This document shows, in pieces, positions 17,699-25,651 of a DNA stretch of 48,208 nt (the first letter of the stretch is position 1; the number at the start of each line of letters is the position of its first letter). The DNA is from Promethearchaeota archaeon. GTDB taxonomy: Archaea; Asgardarchaeota; Lokiarchaeia; Sigynarchaeales; SOKP01. The translations under genes were made by a program, and so were the position numbers. The notes beneath the pieces are model-generated. The model was given only the letters and a program-made list of their open reading frames with translations. It made no database searches and was not told the DNA's origin. The stretch lies in the NCBI GenBank assembly GCA_014730295.1, contig WJIN01000397.1:1-48208 (forward strand), written 5' to 3'.

Positions 17699-18064
17699 AT
17701 GGTTAGTATTTTTATCGTTGAGGACGACGAATCTTTATTAAATTTATATAAAAAAGCGTTGAGTTTAAACGGTCATAATGTAGTTGCATGTGCTAAAGAT
17801 GGTGAAGAGGCGATAAATACCTACAAAAGCCTTGATAAGAAACCGGATATTATTCTTATGGATCATCGGATGCCTGTAAAAAGTGGTTTAGAAGCGGCGC
17901 GAGAGATCCTTGCAATCGATGATGATGTGAATATTATTTTTGCCAGCGCAGATAAAAGTGTGAAAGAAGAGGCGCTCTCATTAGGAATAAAGAGCTTCAA
18001 GGATAAACCTTTTACTTTAGATAGATTATTTAAAAATATTGAGAAAGCTATAAATAGTTCTTGA
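17699..18064 (+). CDS. Stand-alone CheY-like response regulator receiver
   Basis: This 121-residue protein is one complete receiver domain with no output domain. Acidic pocket residues lie in VEDDES (8-10), the phospho-acceptor is D55 in LMDHRMP, the switch serine is S83 (FASAD) and the conserved lysine is K103 (KDKPF). It would be phosphorylated by a histidine kinase not present in the window. A GAGGAG Shine-Dalgarno lies eleven bases before ATG, a rather long distance. It is between the TRASH-like gene and feoA without overlap; a functional link to iron uptake is not shown. Confidence 0.9.
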   Translation: MVSIFIVEDDESLLNLYKKALSLNGHNVVACAKDGEEAINTYKSLDKKPDIILMDHRMPVKSGLEAAREILAIDDDVNIIFASADKSVKEEALSLGIKSFKDKPFTLDRLFKNIEKAINSS

Positions 18065-18191
18065 TTGATTCTTAGACACAAAATCTCAGAATCTATAATT
18101 TGGTTTCAAAAGTATAATTCTAAAAACGAATTGTTCATAATGCTATTAATAATATGAGAAACTTATGTGAGTACTATGTCGTTCCTTATCT

Positions 18192-18470
18192 CTATTGAGT
18201 ACATTTTCCATTTGCGCAGTTAACCAAAACTTTCGCTGCCAAGCCTCTCCCTAATACGATCTGTGTCCCTTTAACGATAATCTCGACTGGCCCTCTAAAA
18301 GGTGCTGCTCGAGATTTCTTAATGGTAACACCAGGAACAATTCCAAGATTTGCTAGTCTCTGTTTGGCTCCTCTCCCCGCATTTACGGAAACCACCTCAA
18401 CCTCGGCACCCGTCGAACATTCAGTTAAACATTTCAAGAGATTTCTGGTTTCTTTTGCTTCTACTGTCAT
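18192..18470 (-). CDS. feoA: Ferrous iron transport protein A
   Basis: This 92-residue protein is an SH3-like FeoA: GAEVEVVSVNAGRGAKQRLA (strand and loop), NLGIVPGVTIKKSRAAPFRG, then PVEIIVKGTQIVLGRGLAAKVLV. FeoA is a cytosolic helper of FeoB. The C-terminus carries two cysteines (NCANGKC) and another near C14/C18, which could bind metal. It is not adjacent to feoB: the TRASH-like and receiver genes lie between, on the opposite strand. Its upstream palindrome (18654-18669) matches that of feoB. Confidence 0.9.
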   Translation of the reverse strand: MTVEAKETRNLLKCLTECSTGAEVEVVSVNAGRGAKQRLANLGIVPGVTIKKSRAAPFRGPVEIIVKGTQIVLGRGLAAKVLVNCANGKCTQ

Positions 18471-18653
18471 TTTTTTTCTTTTTTCAAAAGTATTTTAATG
18501 AATTGAGAATAATTATTCAAAATAAAACGTCTTAATTTATTTTCACGTAATGTTGTATTTATTTCCATTTAAATTTTTAGATTATTAAAAATATTCGTTC
18601 TAGTCAACTTAAATCAATTATCAAATAGGCATTTATCAAGTTAGGATCTTTAA

Positions 18654-18669
18654 TTTAGGTTAATCTAAA
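18654..18669. promoter_or_regulatory. DtxR/IdeR-like operator upstream of feoA
   Basis: TTTAGGTTAATCTAAA has the same arms (TTTAG/CTAAA) and the same six-base centre as the box before feoB, and its left half TTAGGTTA is identical to the first eight bases of the classical DtxR/IdeR consensus. It is 184 bases upstream of the feoA start on the minus strand. The regulator gene itself is not in this window. Confidence 0.65.
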
Positions 18670-18751
18670 ATAAAAATCAATTGTTTTCAATAGAGTAAGT
18701 GATAAAATTTTCTCTAAATTGATAATAAAACGGAATGATATTAAATAAAGC

Positions 18752-19054
18752 TTAGTTAACCATGTTAAATTTTTCTTTAACACGAGAAATTAGCACTTTA
18801 AGATTTTTTTTCCACTCCTTATTCTCAACAAATAAGGTCTGAATTTTCTTAAATGGAGAATTTTCGTTCTGGCTTGATCGGTATTTGCTCTTAAAAGAAG
18901 TCATAAGCAGGTGAAAAGATTGTTGCATTTCTTTAGAAAATTTGCTTACTTCCTCATCAATTATCTGGGTAAGAAAAGCAAAATGAGTTCTTTTGTTTTC
19001 GATTCCTAATGTTGAGGGCAAATGTTTAAATTCGCTAATTATATCCAAATCCAT
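18752..19054 (-). CDS. Small helical hypothetical protein
   Basis: This 100-residue frame starts at ATG with no recognised domain. It is predicted by eye to be all-helical and charged (HFAFLTQIIDEEVSKFSKEM, then KEWKKNLKVLISRVKEKF), with no membrane segment and no cysteine pairs. Its codon use resembles the neighbours. It lies downstream of the feoA promoter region on the same strand as feoA but 280 bp away, so it has its own promoter. Function unknown. Confidence 0.5.
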   Translation of the reverse strand: MDLDIISEFKHLPSTLGIENKRTHFAFLTQIIDEEVSKFSKEMQQSFHLLMTSFKSKYRSSQNENSPFKKIQTLFVENKEWKKNLKVLISRVKEKFNMVN

Positions 19055-19275
19055 TATATCTAAAAAAATAGAAATTCCTAATATAGTTAAGGATTACCAT
19101 ATTAACAAAAGTGTAGAAGAGATTAATTTATCTACAATTGTGGATATATCCATTAAATAATAATCCAATATATTGGTATAAATTAGTTAAAGAAAGTTCT
19201 TTGACAAGAAAAAATTACACATTTTGGTCATGTTTTATAGATTTTATAGAAAAGATAGGAAAGGAGAAGAAGCTT

Positions 19276-19422
19276 CTAATTGTATTTTTTATCCCATTCT
19301 TCTTGTTTTCTTTTGGGATCATCTCGTATTTCGCATTTGTGATGAACCTGGTCTTGCATTGCAAACGTTTTATCCAAAAGATCATCAAGATTCTCCTCTG
19401 AAATATCATCTTTTTTATTCAT
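19276..19422 (-). CDS. Candidate 48-residue acidic small protein
   Basis: From the ATG at 19422 the minus strand encodes 48 residues, beginning MNKKDDISEENLDDLLDKTF and ending QEEWDKKYN. The peptide is hydrophilic, helical and rich in Asp/Glu/Lys, with one cysteine and a His-His pair, like a genuine small soluble protein. The overlapping frames on the + strand give hydrophobic shadow peptides. A weak GTGAG-type Shine-Dalgarno lies eight to twelve bases upstream. No homologue recognised. Confidence 0.4.
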   Translation of the reverse strand: MNKKDDISEENLDDLLDKTFAMQDQVHHKCEIRDDPKRKQEEWDKKYN

Positions 19423-19610
19423 AATAAACTCACTGTGCAAACAAACAATTCAAAGATTAATAAAAGTTAGTTTTATGTGGTATTGGTTAAGTCGTGTCTA
19501 GAATTCCATATCCAAGAATAATCATTTGCACTAGTTGAAAAAGGGATGAATTTCAAATTAAAAGCTATATTTAACCAATTATAAGAAGTAAGTATAAAGT
19601 CAATGGTAAA

Positions 19611-21011
19611 ATGAGCGATTTAGAAGGTTTAACAAGAAAATTAATGCAGAAAGGATATTCTGATGAGGAAATTGTCAAGCGGCTTACACGAGAATATCTT
19701 GATTTTAAGGAGATTACAAATACCCGTGCTAAACAACTTTCTGAAGCGGTTTTGGAAGAATGCAAAAAAAGTGATCTTTCTACCATTTCAGATAGTTTTA
19801 TTAAGGATTTGCTTTCAATTAATAGAGCCGATATTACTATCGGAGATCAAGGCGTTGGATGCAGAGGCGCAGGAGATTTTTTTGTTCATAAACTAATCAG
19901 TGAGTTTTCGGGTACGGATAATGAAGCCTTTCTCTCTCCGCGCTCTTTGGATGATGCAGGTGCAGTTAGATTGAAAGATTTTGCATCTTTAAGGTCAATT
20001 GATGGAATAGACGGTAAGGAGCAGATCATTGTATCTAAGATGGAAGGGATCCATTCTCGTTTAAGTGATTTTCCCTTTCTCTGCGGCTTCCATGTCACTC
20101 GAGCTGCATTACGAGATTTGTATGTCAAAGGAGCAATACCGATATCAATTTTGGTTGATGTTCATTTAGGTGATGATGCTGATGTGGGTAAATTATTTGA
20201 TTTTATGTCAGGGATTTCTACGGTCTGTGAAATATCAAAAGTACCCCTAACAGCCGGTTCTACCTTACGAATTGGAGGTGATATGGTGATTGGAAATCGC
20301 TTGACAGGAGGAATCGGGGGGGTGGGTATCGCCGGCACTAACCTTTTCGCGAGAAGAAATATATATCCAGGGGATAAGATTCTCATGACCGAGGGAGCAG
20401 GAGGAGGTACAATATCTACCACAGCCATCTATTCGGGGAATCATGAAGTGGTCAAAGAGACGATGAATATCAAATTTTTAAAGGCATGTGAACTGATATT
20501 AGATTCTAACTATAAGGATGGAATCCATGCGATGTGTGATGTAACGAATGGGGGATTAAGAGGGGATTTATATGAGATCAATTATGAATCAAATTGCGGA
20601 GTTACCGTCTATGAAGAAAAAATCAGGGAGCTAGTGAATGAAAAAGTATTGCAATTGTTGGAAAAGGTAGGAGTAGATTATCTAGGTGTCTCTTTAGATG
20701 CGCTCTTGATATATTGCTCGGAAACGGTATCAGAGCTCATAATATCTGATTTAAATGAACATAATATAAAATGTGCAGAGATAGGATACGTTGATGATTC
20801 AAAAGAAGTTGCGATGGTATTTGAAGATAAAGAAAGTAAAAAAATATTGCCAAAATTCAGAGAATCTGCATATACTAAAATAAAACAAGAAGTTGGCGAG
20901 GAGACTCCCGAAGAGAAACAACAAATGGAAGAGAAAATAGAGAAAGCAGCTATAAAAGCGTTAGAAAAACGGAAGCAGATCATTAACTATATAAAACATT
21001 TTACCGAATAA
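19611..21011 (+). CDS. AIR synthase-related (PurM/HypE-like) protein with C-terminal helical extension
   Basis: This 466-residue protein of the PurM superfamily has an ATP-binding N-terminal half (SPRSLDDAGAVRL, SKMEGIHSRLSDFPFLCGFH, AALRDLYVKGAIPISILVDV) and a C-terminal AIRS_C half with GDKILMTEGAGGGTIS and MCDVTNGGLRGDLYEI. Residues 1-75 form an extra helical domain (LTRKLMQKGYSDEEIVKRLT resembles a short DNA- or protein-binding helix pair). The last 45 residues are a charged helix. It resembles the archaeal COG1973-type 'AIR synthase-related/HypE-like' group of unknown substrate, not PurM, HypE or SelD proper. The start ATG is at 19611 with no clear Shine-Dalgarno. Confidence 0.75.
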   Translation: MSDLEGLTRKLMQKGYSDEEIVKRLTREYLDFKEITNTRAKQLSEAVLEECKKSDLSTISDSFIKDLLSINRADITIGDQGVGCRGAGDFFVHKLISEFSGTDNEAFLSPRSLDDAGAVRLKDFASLRSIDGIDGKEQIIVSKMEGIHSRLSDFPFLCGFHVTRAALRDLYVKGAIPISILVDVHLGDDADVGKLFDFMSGISTVCEISKVPLTAGSTLRIGGDMVIGNRLTGGIGGVGIAGTNLFARRNIYPGDKILMTEGAGGGTISTTAIYSGNHEVVKETMNIKFLKACELILDSNYKDGIHAMCDVTNGGLRGDLYEINYESNCGVTVYEEKIRELVNEKVLQLLEKVGVDYLGVSLDALLIYCSETVSELIISDLNEHNIKCAEIGYVDDSKEVAMVFEDKESKKILPKFRESAYTKIKQEVGEETPEEKQQMEEKIEKAAIKALEKRKQIINYIKHFTE

Positions 21012-21071
21012 TTCTTATATTTTTGTGAGATCATTTTTTTAAAGGTTAAATTTATTACTCTATCAGATATA

Positions 21072-21728
21072 ATGATATGCGAATATTGTGGAGCTCCACT
21101 TGACCCGGGAGCAAGATACTGCGAAAAGTGTGGGAGAAGGGTTCATGAATTCCACGGGATTGGTCTTGGTTCACAAACTCAACTCTATACTCCGATTACT
21201 GACGAAAACGTCCTTTTTGAAGGGAAGAATGATTTATATATATTAGATCTCTCATCAAATAAAATCTATAATCAAAATAACGATCAAGTCGGTAAGATTC
21301 AGTTTAAGGAAAAAATATTCAAAATAATTTGCAAAGTCTACGATCCAGAAGGGAATCTAGTATTACAGATCTCCCCTGTACTATTATCACCAGCGACCTT
21401 ATATAAGTTTATGAACTCTAAGGGAAGGGATATTGCAAGAATCAAGAAGCCTACCTTTTCCGCAATGCCTACCAGATTCTATATTGAATCTCCATTTAAT
21501 GAAAAATGGTTCCAAATTATCAGAGCCACAAATTATAAAATTCAAAGCTTCGCAACGGACGAGATCGTCGCTGAATTCGGCAAGATAAATAGTTTTAAAG
21601 AAATATTTCTTGATTTAGAAATTAAAAACCCAAGAAATACCTATCTCTTGAAAATAAATGATAGAAGAGTAGATCGTGCCATTATTATTGGGACTTTTTT
21701 ATCCTATTTTATGATTACTCGAAAATAA
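21072..21728 (+). CDS. Zinc ribbon plus LURP-one/scramblase-like (tubby-C) domain protein
   Basis: This 218-residue protein starts with a zinc ribbon, C3-x2-C6-x10-C17-x2-C20 (CEYCGAPLDPGARYCEKCG), followed by a beta-rich domain from about 45 to 215. Segments such as LYILDLSSNKIYNQNNDQVG, VYDPEGNLVLQI and FYIESPFNEKWFQI resemble the LURP-one-related/phospholipid-scramblase (tubby C-terminal) barrel. The C-terminus VDRAIIIGTFLSYFMITRK may form the buried helix typical of this fold. In eukaryotes related domains bind membranes or lipids; the archaeal role is unknown. It starts 60 bp after the AIR-synthase-related gene and converges on larE with a 10-bp gap. Confidence 0.6.
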   Translation: MICEYCGAPLDPGARYCEKCGRRVHEFHGIGLGSQTQLYTPITDENVLFEGKNDLYILDLSSNKIYNQNNDQVGKIQFKEKIFKIICKVYDPEGNLVLQISPVLLSPATLYKFMNSKGRDIARIKKPTFSAMPTRFYIESPFNEKWFQIIRATNYKIQSFATDEIVAEFGKINSFKEIFLDLEIKNPRNTYLLKINDRRVDRAIIIGTFLSYFMITRK

Positions 21729-21738
21729 AGGGGAAGAG

Positions 21739-22560
21739 TTAAATGTCTAAGTTGCGATCCATTGATCCAGACTTAAATCCCCCTAAATCAATAGTTACGT
21801 ACGTAAATCCCAGCTCTTTGAATTTATCTTCAATTATAGAGAAGGTTTCTTGATTGCAAATATTTAAAAGCTCATCTTTTAAAACTTCAATTCTTGCCAA
21901 ATTTCCGTGATGATGTCGAACCCTCAATTGGATTAGATTGAATCTGTCTCTAAGGAAATTTTCTGCGGATTTTATTCTACCCATAAGTTCATTGGTTATG
22001 GATAATCCATATTCTATTCTGGTGGCAAAACAAGCATTGGCGGGTTTAGCATGGAGAGATAACCCAAAATATTTGCTCAAAGTTCTGATATCCTCTTTTC
22101 CCAAATTAAAGTTGACATAAGGTACTGAAATGTCTAATTCTTGAAGAGCTCTATATCCGGGTCTATGTCCCTCAAGCTCAGATATATTAGTACCATCGAT
22201 TACCATATCATAATTATTTTGATCCTTGATATTCAAAATTTCGGAATAAAGCAATTTTTTACAATAGTAACATCTGTTAGGAGGATTCTCGGAAAAAAGT
22301 TCGTCTTCTAACGGGTCAACCTCTATTATCAAATATGGAATATCATACCTTTCTGCAAATTCTGAGGCCTCCCGAATTTCCTTGTCTGAAAAAAGTGTGG
22401 AAGAACCTATTACTAAAAGTGTTTTTATCGCATGTTTATTGGATAAAAAGGCCAATAGAGAGCTGTCAACCCCTCCTGAAAACGCTACTATTACCTTTTT
22501 ATCTGTTAAGAATTTTGTGAGATTGGTAAGTTTTTCTCTCAAAGAATTCGAGATTTCCAT
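21739..22560 (-). CDS. larE: LarE-type ATP-dependent sulfur transferase (three-cysteine form)
   Basis: This 273-residue PP-loop ATPase has SGGVDSS (28-34), the adenylation loop, and DGTNISELEGHRPGYRAL (122-139) followed by PANACFATRIEYG (173-185), as in LarE. LarE adds sulfur to a pyridinium dicarboxylate during nickel-pincer cofactor synthesis for lactate racemase-type enzymes. Besides C177, at the site of the sacrificial cysteine of one-cysteine LarE, there is a C97-x2-C100 pair. Such a three-cysteine set fits the LarE variants that hold a 4Fe-4S cluster and act catalytically. No larA, larB or larC is in the window, so another sulfuration role is possible. Confidence 0.8.
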   Translation of the reverse strand: MEISNSLREKLTNLTKFLTDKKVIVAFSGGVDSSLLAFLSNKHAIKTLLVIGSSTLFSDKEIREASEFAERYDIPYLIIEVDPLEDELFSENPPNRCYYCKKLLYSEILNIKDQNNYDMVIDGTNISELEGHRPGYRALQELDISVPYVNFNLGKEDIRTLSKYFGLSLHAKPANACFATRIEYGLSITNELMGRIKSAENFLRDRFNLIQLRVRHHHGNLARIEVLKDELLNICNQETFSIIEDKFKELGFTYVTIDLGGFKSGSMDRNLDI

Positions 22561-22628
22561 ATCTACATATCTATTAAGTTCAATAAATTAAAAAAATAAC
22601 GCAAAAAAAAATTAAAATAAAAAAGAAT

Positions 22629-23789
22629 TTATTCTACAGGTTCTCCTAATCGAGCGGCTTTATATATATTATAGACGATAGATATTGTCAGACCGATCAA
22701 AATAGCGGCACCTACCCAGTAATATATATCTAGAGCAATTCCAGGCGTAATCGCACTTATTTGAAATCCACTAAACAGATATATCGGAAAGATATCGGGC
22801 CGATTGATAAGATATATGACCAGAGGAAAATAGGCGATATTATATAATCCATTAATCACTAACATTACCTTCTGCCCTCCAATACTGTCTGCTCCAATTG
22901 CCAACCGAACCAACTCAATCAATCCTCCGATTAATACCACCATACCAAACGTGCTCATCCATTCACGGAATTCTGGCTCAAAGTACACAAGAAAATCATA
23001 AAACGGTTGAATTATTAAGATTAATCCAAAGACAATTCCTAATACCGAACCTGTGATTAATTCCGCAGTGGAGACCGATCTGAATTTTTTCTTGGCTTCT
23101 ATTCGTGCTTCTTTTACCTTCTCCTTCGCTTCAGCTATCTTTATCTTCGCTTCCTCGATCCCTTCCTTAACTCTTACCTTGGTTTCAGCGATTTGAGCTT
23201 GTGTTTGCGGTTCAAATTGTTCTGTATATTCACGTTCTCTAAAAACCTCTGTTGTTTTGGTTTGTATTATTAATCCTAAATATCTAGGGAGATCACCAAA
23301 ATCTTCTGGTAGATACCCTTCCATCGATAAAAAGGCAAACAATCCGGTCGTTACCACAAGTACTATGAGAAATCCAATGTATACTCCACTGAGAAATTCA
23401 CCTAACAATGCATACCATGGAGCAAATAAAATCAGCACAATTACACGGATGAAATTAATAATTACAACTACAGCCATCGAAAATAGTAATGCCCGTAGAT
23501 AGAAATCCCATAATTCTTCAGTAATGTAGAATTTAGGTGTACCGCGTTTTTTATATACTTTTGCTATACTTTCTGGCGTTCCAATTGCGTATATAGCTTC
23601 TTTAATGGCTTCTCGAGGAGGCTCTTCCATTCCAGAAATCTCTCTTGCCTTTTCTATCACTTGTAATTCCAAGTCCGCTAGAATGTCGTTGACTTGTTCG
23701 GGTTTCGCTTTCAACCACTCAGGAAATTTACTCTTTACATCTTGTAAAAATTCATCAATAGAAGTGTTTTTTAGACTCATTTTTACCAT
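22629..23789 (-). CDS. Membrane protein with HAAS-like N-terminal domain and coiled coil
   Basis: This 386-residue protein has an N-terminal soluble region (about 10-85: EFLQDVKSKFPEWLKAKPEQ ... EAIKEAIYAIGTPESIAKVY) like the HAAS signalling domain found in front of membrane proteins. Two or three transmembrane helices follow at about 100-165. A charged coiled coil lies at about 205-245 (repeats of EAKxKxKEAR type), and four more helices complete the protein (about 250-375). HAAS domains usually pair with PadR-like regulators; none is adjacent. There are ATGs at residues 1 and 4; the second may be used. Function unknown. Confidence 0.6.
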   Translation of the reverse strand: MVKMSLKNTSIDEFLQDVKSKFPEWLKAKPEQVNDILADLELQVIEKAREISGMEEPPREAIKEAIYAIGTPESIAKVYKKRGTPKFYITEELWDFYLRALLFSMAVVVIINFIRVIVLILFAPWYALLGEFLSGVYIGFLIVLVVTTGLFAFLSMEGYLPEDFGDLPRYLGLIIQTKTTEVFREREYTEQFEPQTQAQIAETKVRVKEGIEEAKIKIAEAKEKVKEARIEAKKKFRSVSTAELITGSVLGIVFGLILIIQPFYDFLVYFEPEFREWMSTFGMVVLIGGLIELVRLAIGADSIGGQKVMLVINGLYNIAYFPLVIYLINRPDIFPIYLFSGFQISAITPGIALDIYYWVGAAILIGLTISIVYNIYKAARLGEPVE

Positions 23790-23911
23790 ACCAAAATTTA
23801 ATGTTATTTAATTCAAAAAAATATATCTTAATTCTTATTATTTCAAGAGTCCAGTAATGATAAACTTATTTTCTCGGTAAAAAAGTGTTACATTTGATTA
23901 ATCAATTCCCT

Positions 23912-24622
23912 TTATTCAAATGTTTTATAGATGGTAAAATAGATTGGGATAATCCAGAGCATTATAGAAAATAAAATCATCCATTCTAAAAAGGGCTGAG
24001 ATATTGTGGGTGGATTTGCAATAAACAGGATTCCCATCGCAGGTGTAGAAAAAAACATAAATAATCCGAGAATTGTATGGAAAATCGTATCTTTCAACAT
24101 AATCACCAGACCATTATATATCGAGGCGAGTCCGAACGCTCCAAAAACCAATACGGAAAATTGAAGATGCAAGCCTAATTCCGTAGTTCGGTCTTCAGAA
24201 AAGAGTCCAATACCGAAAAATCCGAGTGAGGCAAGAAAAAGAAAAAATAGCCCAATAAGAGACAAGATTTTTGTTATAAATCTATAAGTCTTTCCAAAAA
24301 AGCCCGGATACTCTTGATAATCCTTGAATAGGAGAGTTGAAAAGTAAATAAAAATCGGAATAAACAGAATAGAGGTAAGCATCGCGCTAATGTCTAATAG
24401 AAGGGGTGCGGGAGTGTAATTAAGAGAACCCAAATCGGAGATATAATTATCCCAAATATTATATGATTCTGGACCAAAGAAATAAGCGATAATTACTCCT
24501 ATTAAAAGTGCGGGAAGAAATATTAATAGTGTTGCATACATGCATGATTTAACTAACTTAGGGTTGGTTAAAAACATATACAACTGGTTTAATTTGCTGA
24601 TGATTGGGTTCTTTCGATTCAT
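23912..24622 (-). CDS. DUF998-like six-helix membrane protein
   Basis: This 236-residue hydrophobic protein has about six transmembrane helices. YNIWDNYISDLGSLNYTPAP in the first loop is the conserved 'xISDLG' motif of the DUF998 family, and later helices carry LHLQFSVLVFGAFGLASIYNG. The role of DUF998 proteins is not known; they are sometimes compared to frag1/CREST-like membrane hydrolases. It stands 122 bp upstream of the HAAS-like gene and 133 bp after the UbiA gene, same strand, probably in separate transcripts. Confidence 0.6.
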   Translation of the reverse strand: MNRKNPIISKLNQLYMFLTNPKLVKSCMYATLLIFLPALLIGVIIAYFFGPESYNIWDNYISDLGSLNYTPAPLLLDISAMLTSILFIPIFIYFSTLLFKDYQEYPGFFGKTYRFITKILSLIGLFFLFLASLGFFGIGLFSEDRTTELGLHLQFSVLVFGAFGLASIYNGLVIMLKDTIFHTILGLFMFFSTPAMGILFIANPPTISQPFLEWMILFSIMLWIIPIYFTIYKTFE

Positions 24623-24755
24623 TTTTAAATAATTCCTGAAGATGGTATTTTTTTAGGAATCCTCAATAAAAATATCCTTATTAATGTAAAGAAAAATGAG
24701 ATTTAAATTTGTTTTTGGGATCATTAAAGGATTATCATTAGTATTCAACCTTAGT

Positions 24756-25637
24756 TTAAATACTGGCAAATACAAAGGCTAATAGACCTAAAAATGCACC
24801 AATTTTTAATAATAGGCTTATCTTACTAAAACTTTTCTTTTCCAAATCGCTAATCAATGAGAGTACTAGCGCGAGAAAAACGATTCCAAGACCAAATAAC
24901 ATAGAAATAATGAATGCCCATAGATTAATTATATTTGTAAATACTGGTAAAACAAAGAAGATGATGGCAAGCACATCACAAACAATAGATACATATAGGG
25001 CATTTTGAATCCCGATCGTTATAGCTAATGTTTTGACACCTTCTCTCTTATCTCCTTCTATATCTTCACAACCCTTCACAATTTCACGCGCTAACAATAA
25101 GAAAAATGAGGTTAAGAAGAAAAAATAGATATAGAGTGGGAGATTGTATCCATTTAAAATTGCCCCATACAGCAATCCAATTGAAAAGGAAACACTGACA
25201 ATGATATTTCCGATAAATCCACTCTTTTTTCCCCATGCCGCATATAGCCACCCGATAAACGCAAAGAATGCGGCTACCACGATATTGATAAATCCTAAAT
25301 TCATGAACCAGCTATGAAATACTGATAATAAAATACCAATGAGCATTATTCCCAGATATAAGTATTTTGCTTCCTTTAAGGTTAAGTCTCCTCTTGGGAT
25401 CGGTCGTTCTGGTCGATTGATTCTATCTATTTCTATATCATAAATATCATTTATGATCATCCCGCTTCCCGCGATAAGGATATAGGTAATAACACCTATG
25501 ATCAGGTTTAATATCAAATCCAATAAAGGAACTCCAGTTCGCGTATTAAGAACCCCAATTATAACAGTCAAACTTCCCATGAGACAATTTATAGGTCGAA
25601 TAACCTCTATGGCGGCTTTTGCTTTCAATTCGTTCAC
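24756..25637 (-). CDS. ubiA: UbiA prenyltransferase, probable DGGGP synthase
   Basis: This 293-residue membrane protein of the UbiA superfamily has the two Asp-rich prenyl-diphosphate sites NDIYDIEIDRINRPERPIPRG and DIEGDKREGVKT, in about eight helices. In archaea this group transfers the second geranylgeranyl chain to 3-O-geranylgeranylglyceryl phosphate, making DGGGP. The operon order GGR, GGGP synthase, UbiA, with 14-23 bp gaps, strongly supports that role over haem/quinone prenylation. The GTG at 25637 lies within an AGGGTGA Shine-Dalgarno; a TTG six bases on (25628) would give MKAKAAIEVIRP, a more typical start. Confidence 0.88.
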   Translation of the reverse strand: MNELKAKAAIEVIRPINCLMGSLTVIIGVLNTRTGVPLLDLILNLIIGVITYILIAGSGMIINDIYDIEIDRINRPERPIPRGDLTLKEAKYLYLGIMLIGILLSVFHSWFMNLGFINIVVAAFFAFIGWLYAAWGKKSGFIGNIIVSVSFSIGLLYGAILNGYNLPLYIYFFFLTSFFLLLAREIVKGCEDIEGDKREGVKTLAITIGIQNALYVSIVCDVLAIIFFVLPVFTNIINLWAFIISMLFGLGIVFLALVLSLISDLEKKSFSKISLLLKIGAFLGLLAFVFASI

Positions 25638-25651
25638 CCTAAAAAGAGTAA

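Noticed and set aside
19138..19401. 87-residue + strand frame with a membrane-like stretch
   Set aside because: It lies antisense to the 48-residue minus-strand frame, whose peptide is far more protein-like; the hydrophobic run is what the complement of a charged AT-rich frame gives. No ribosome site.
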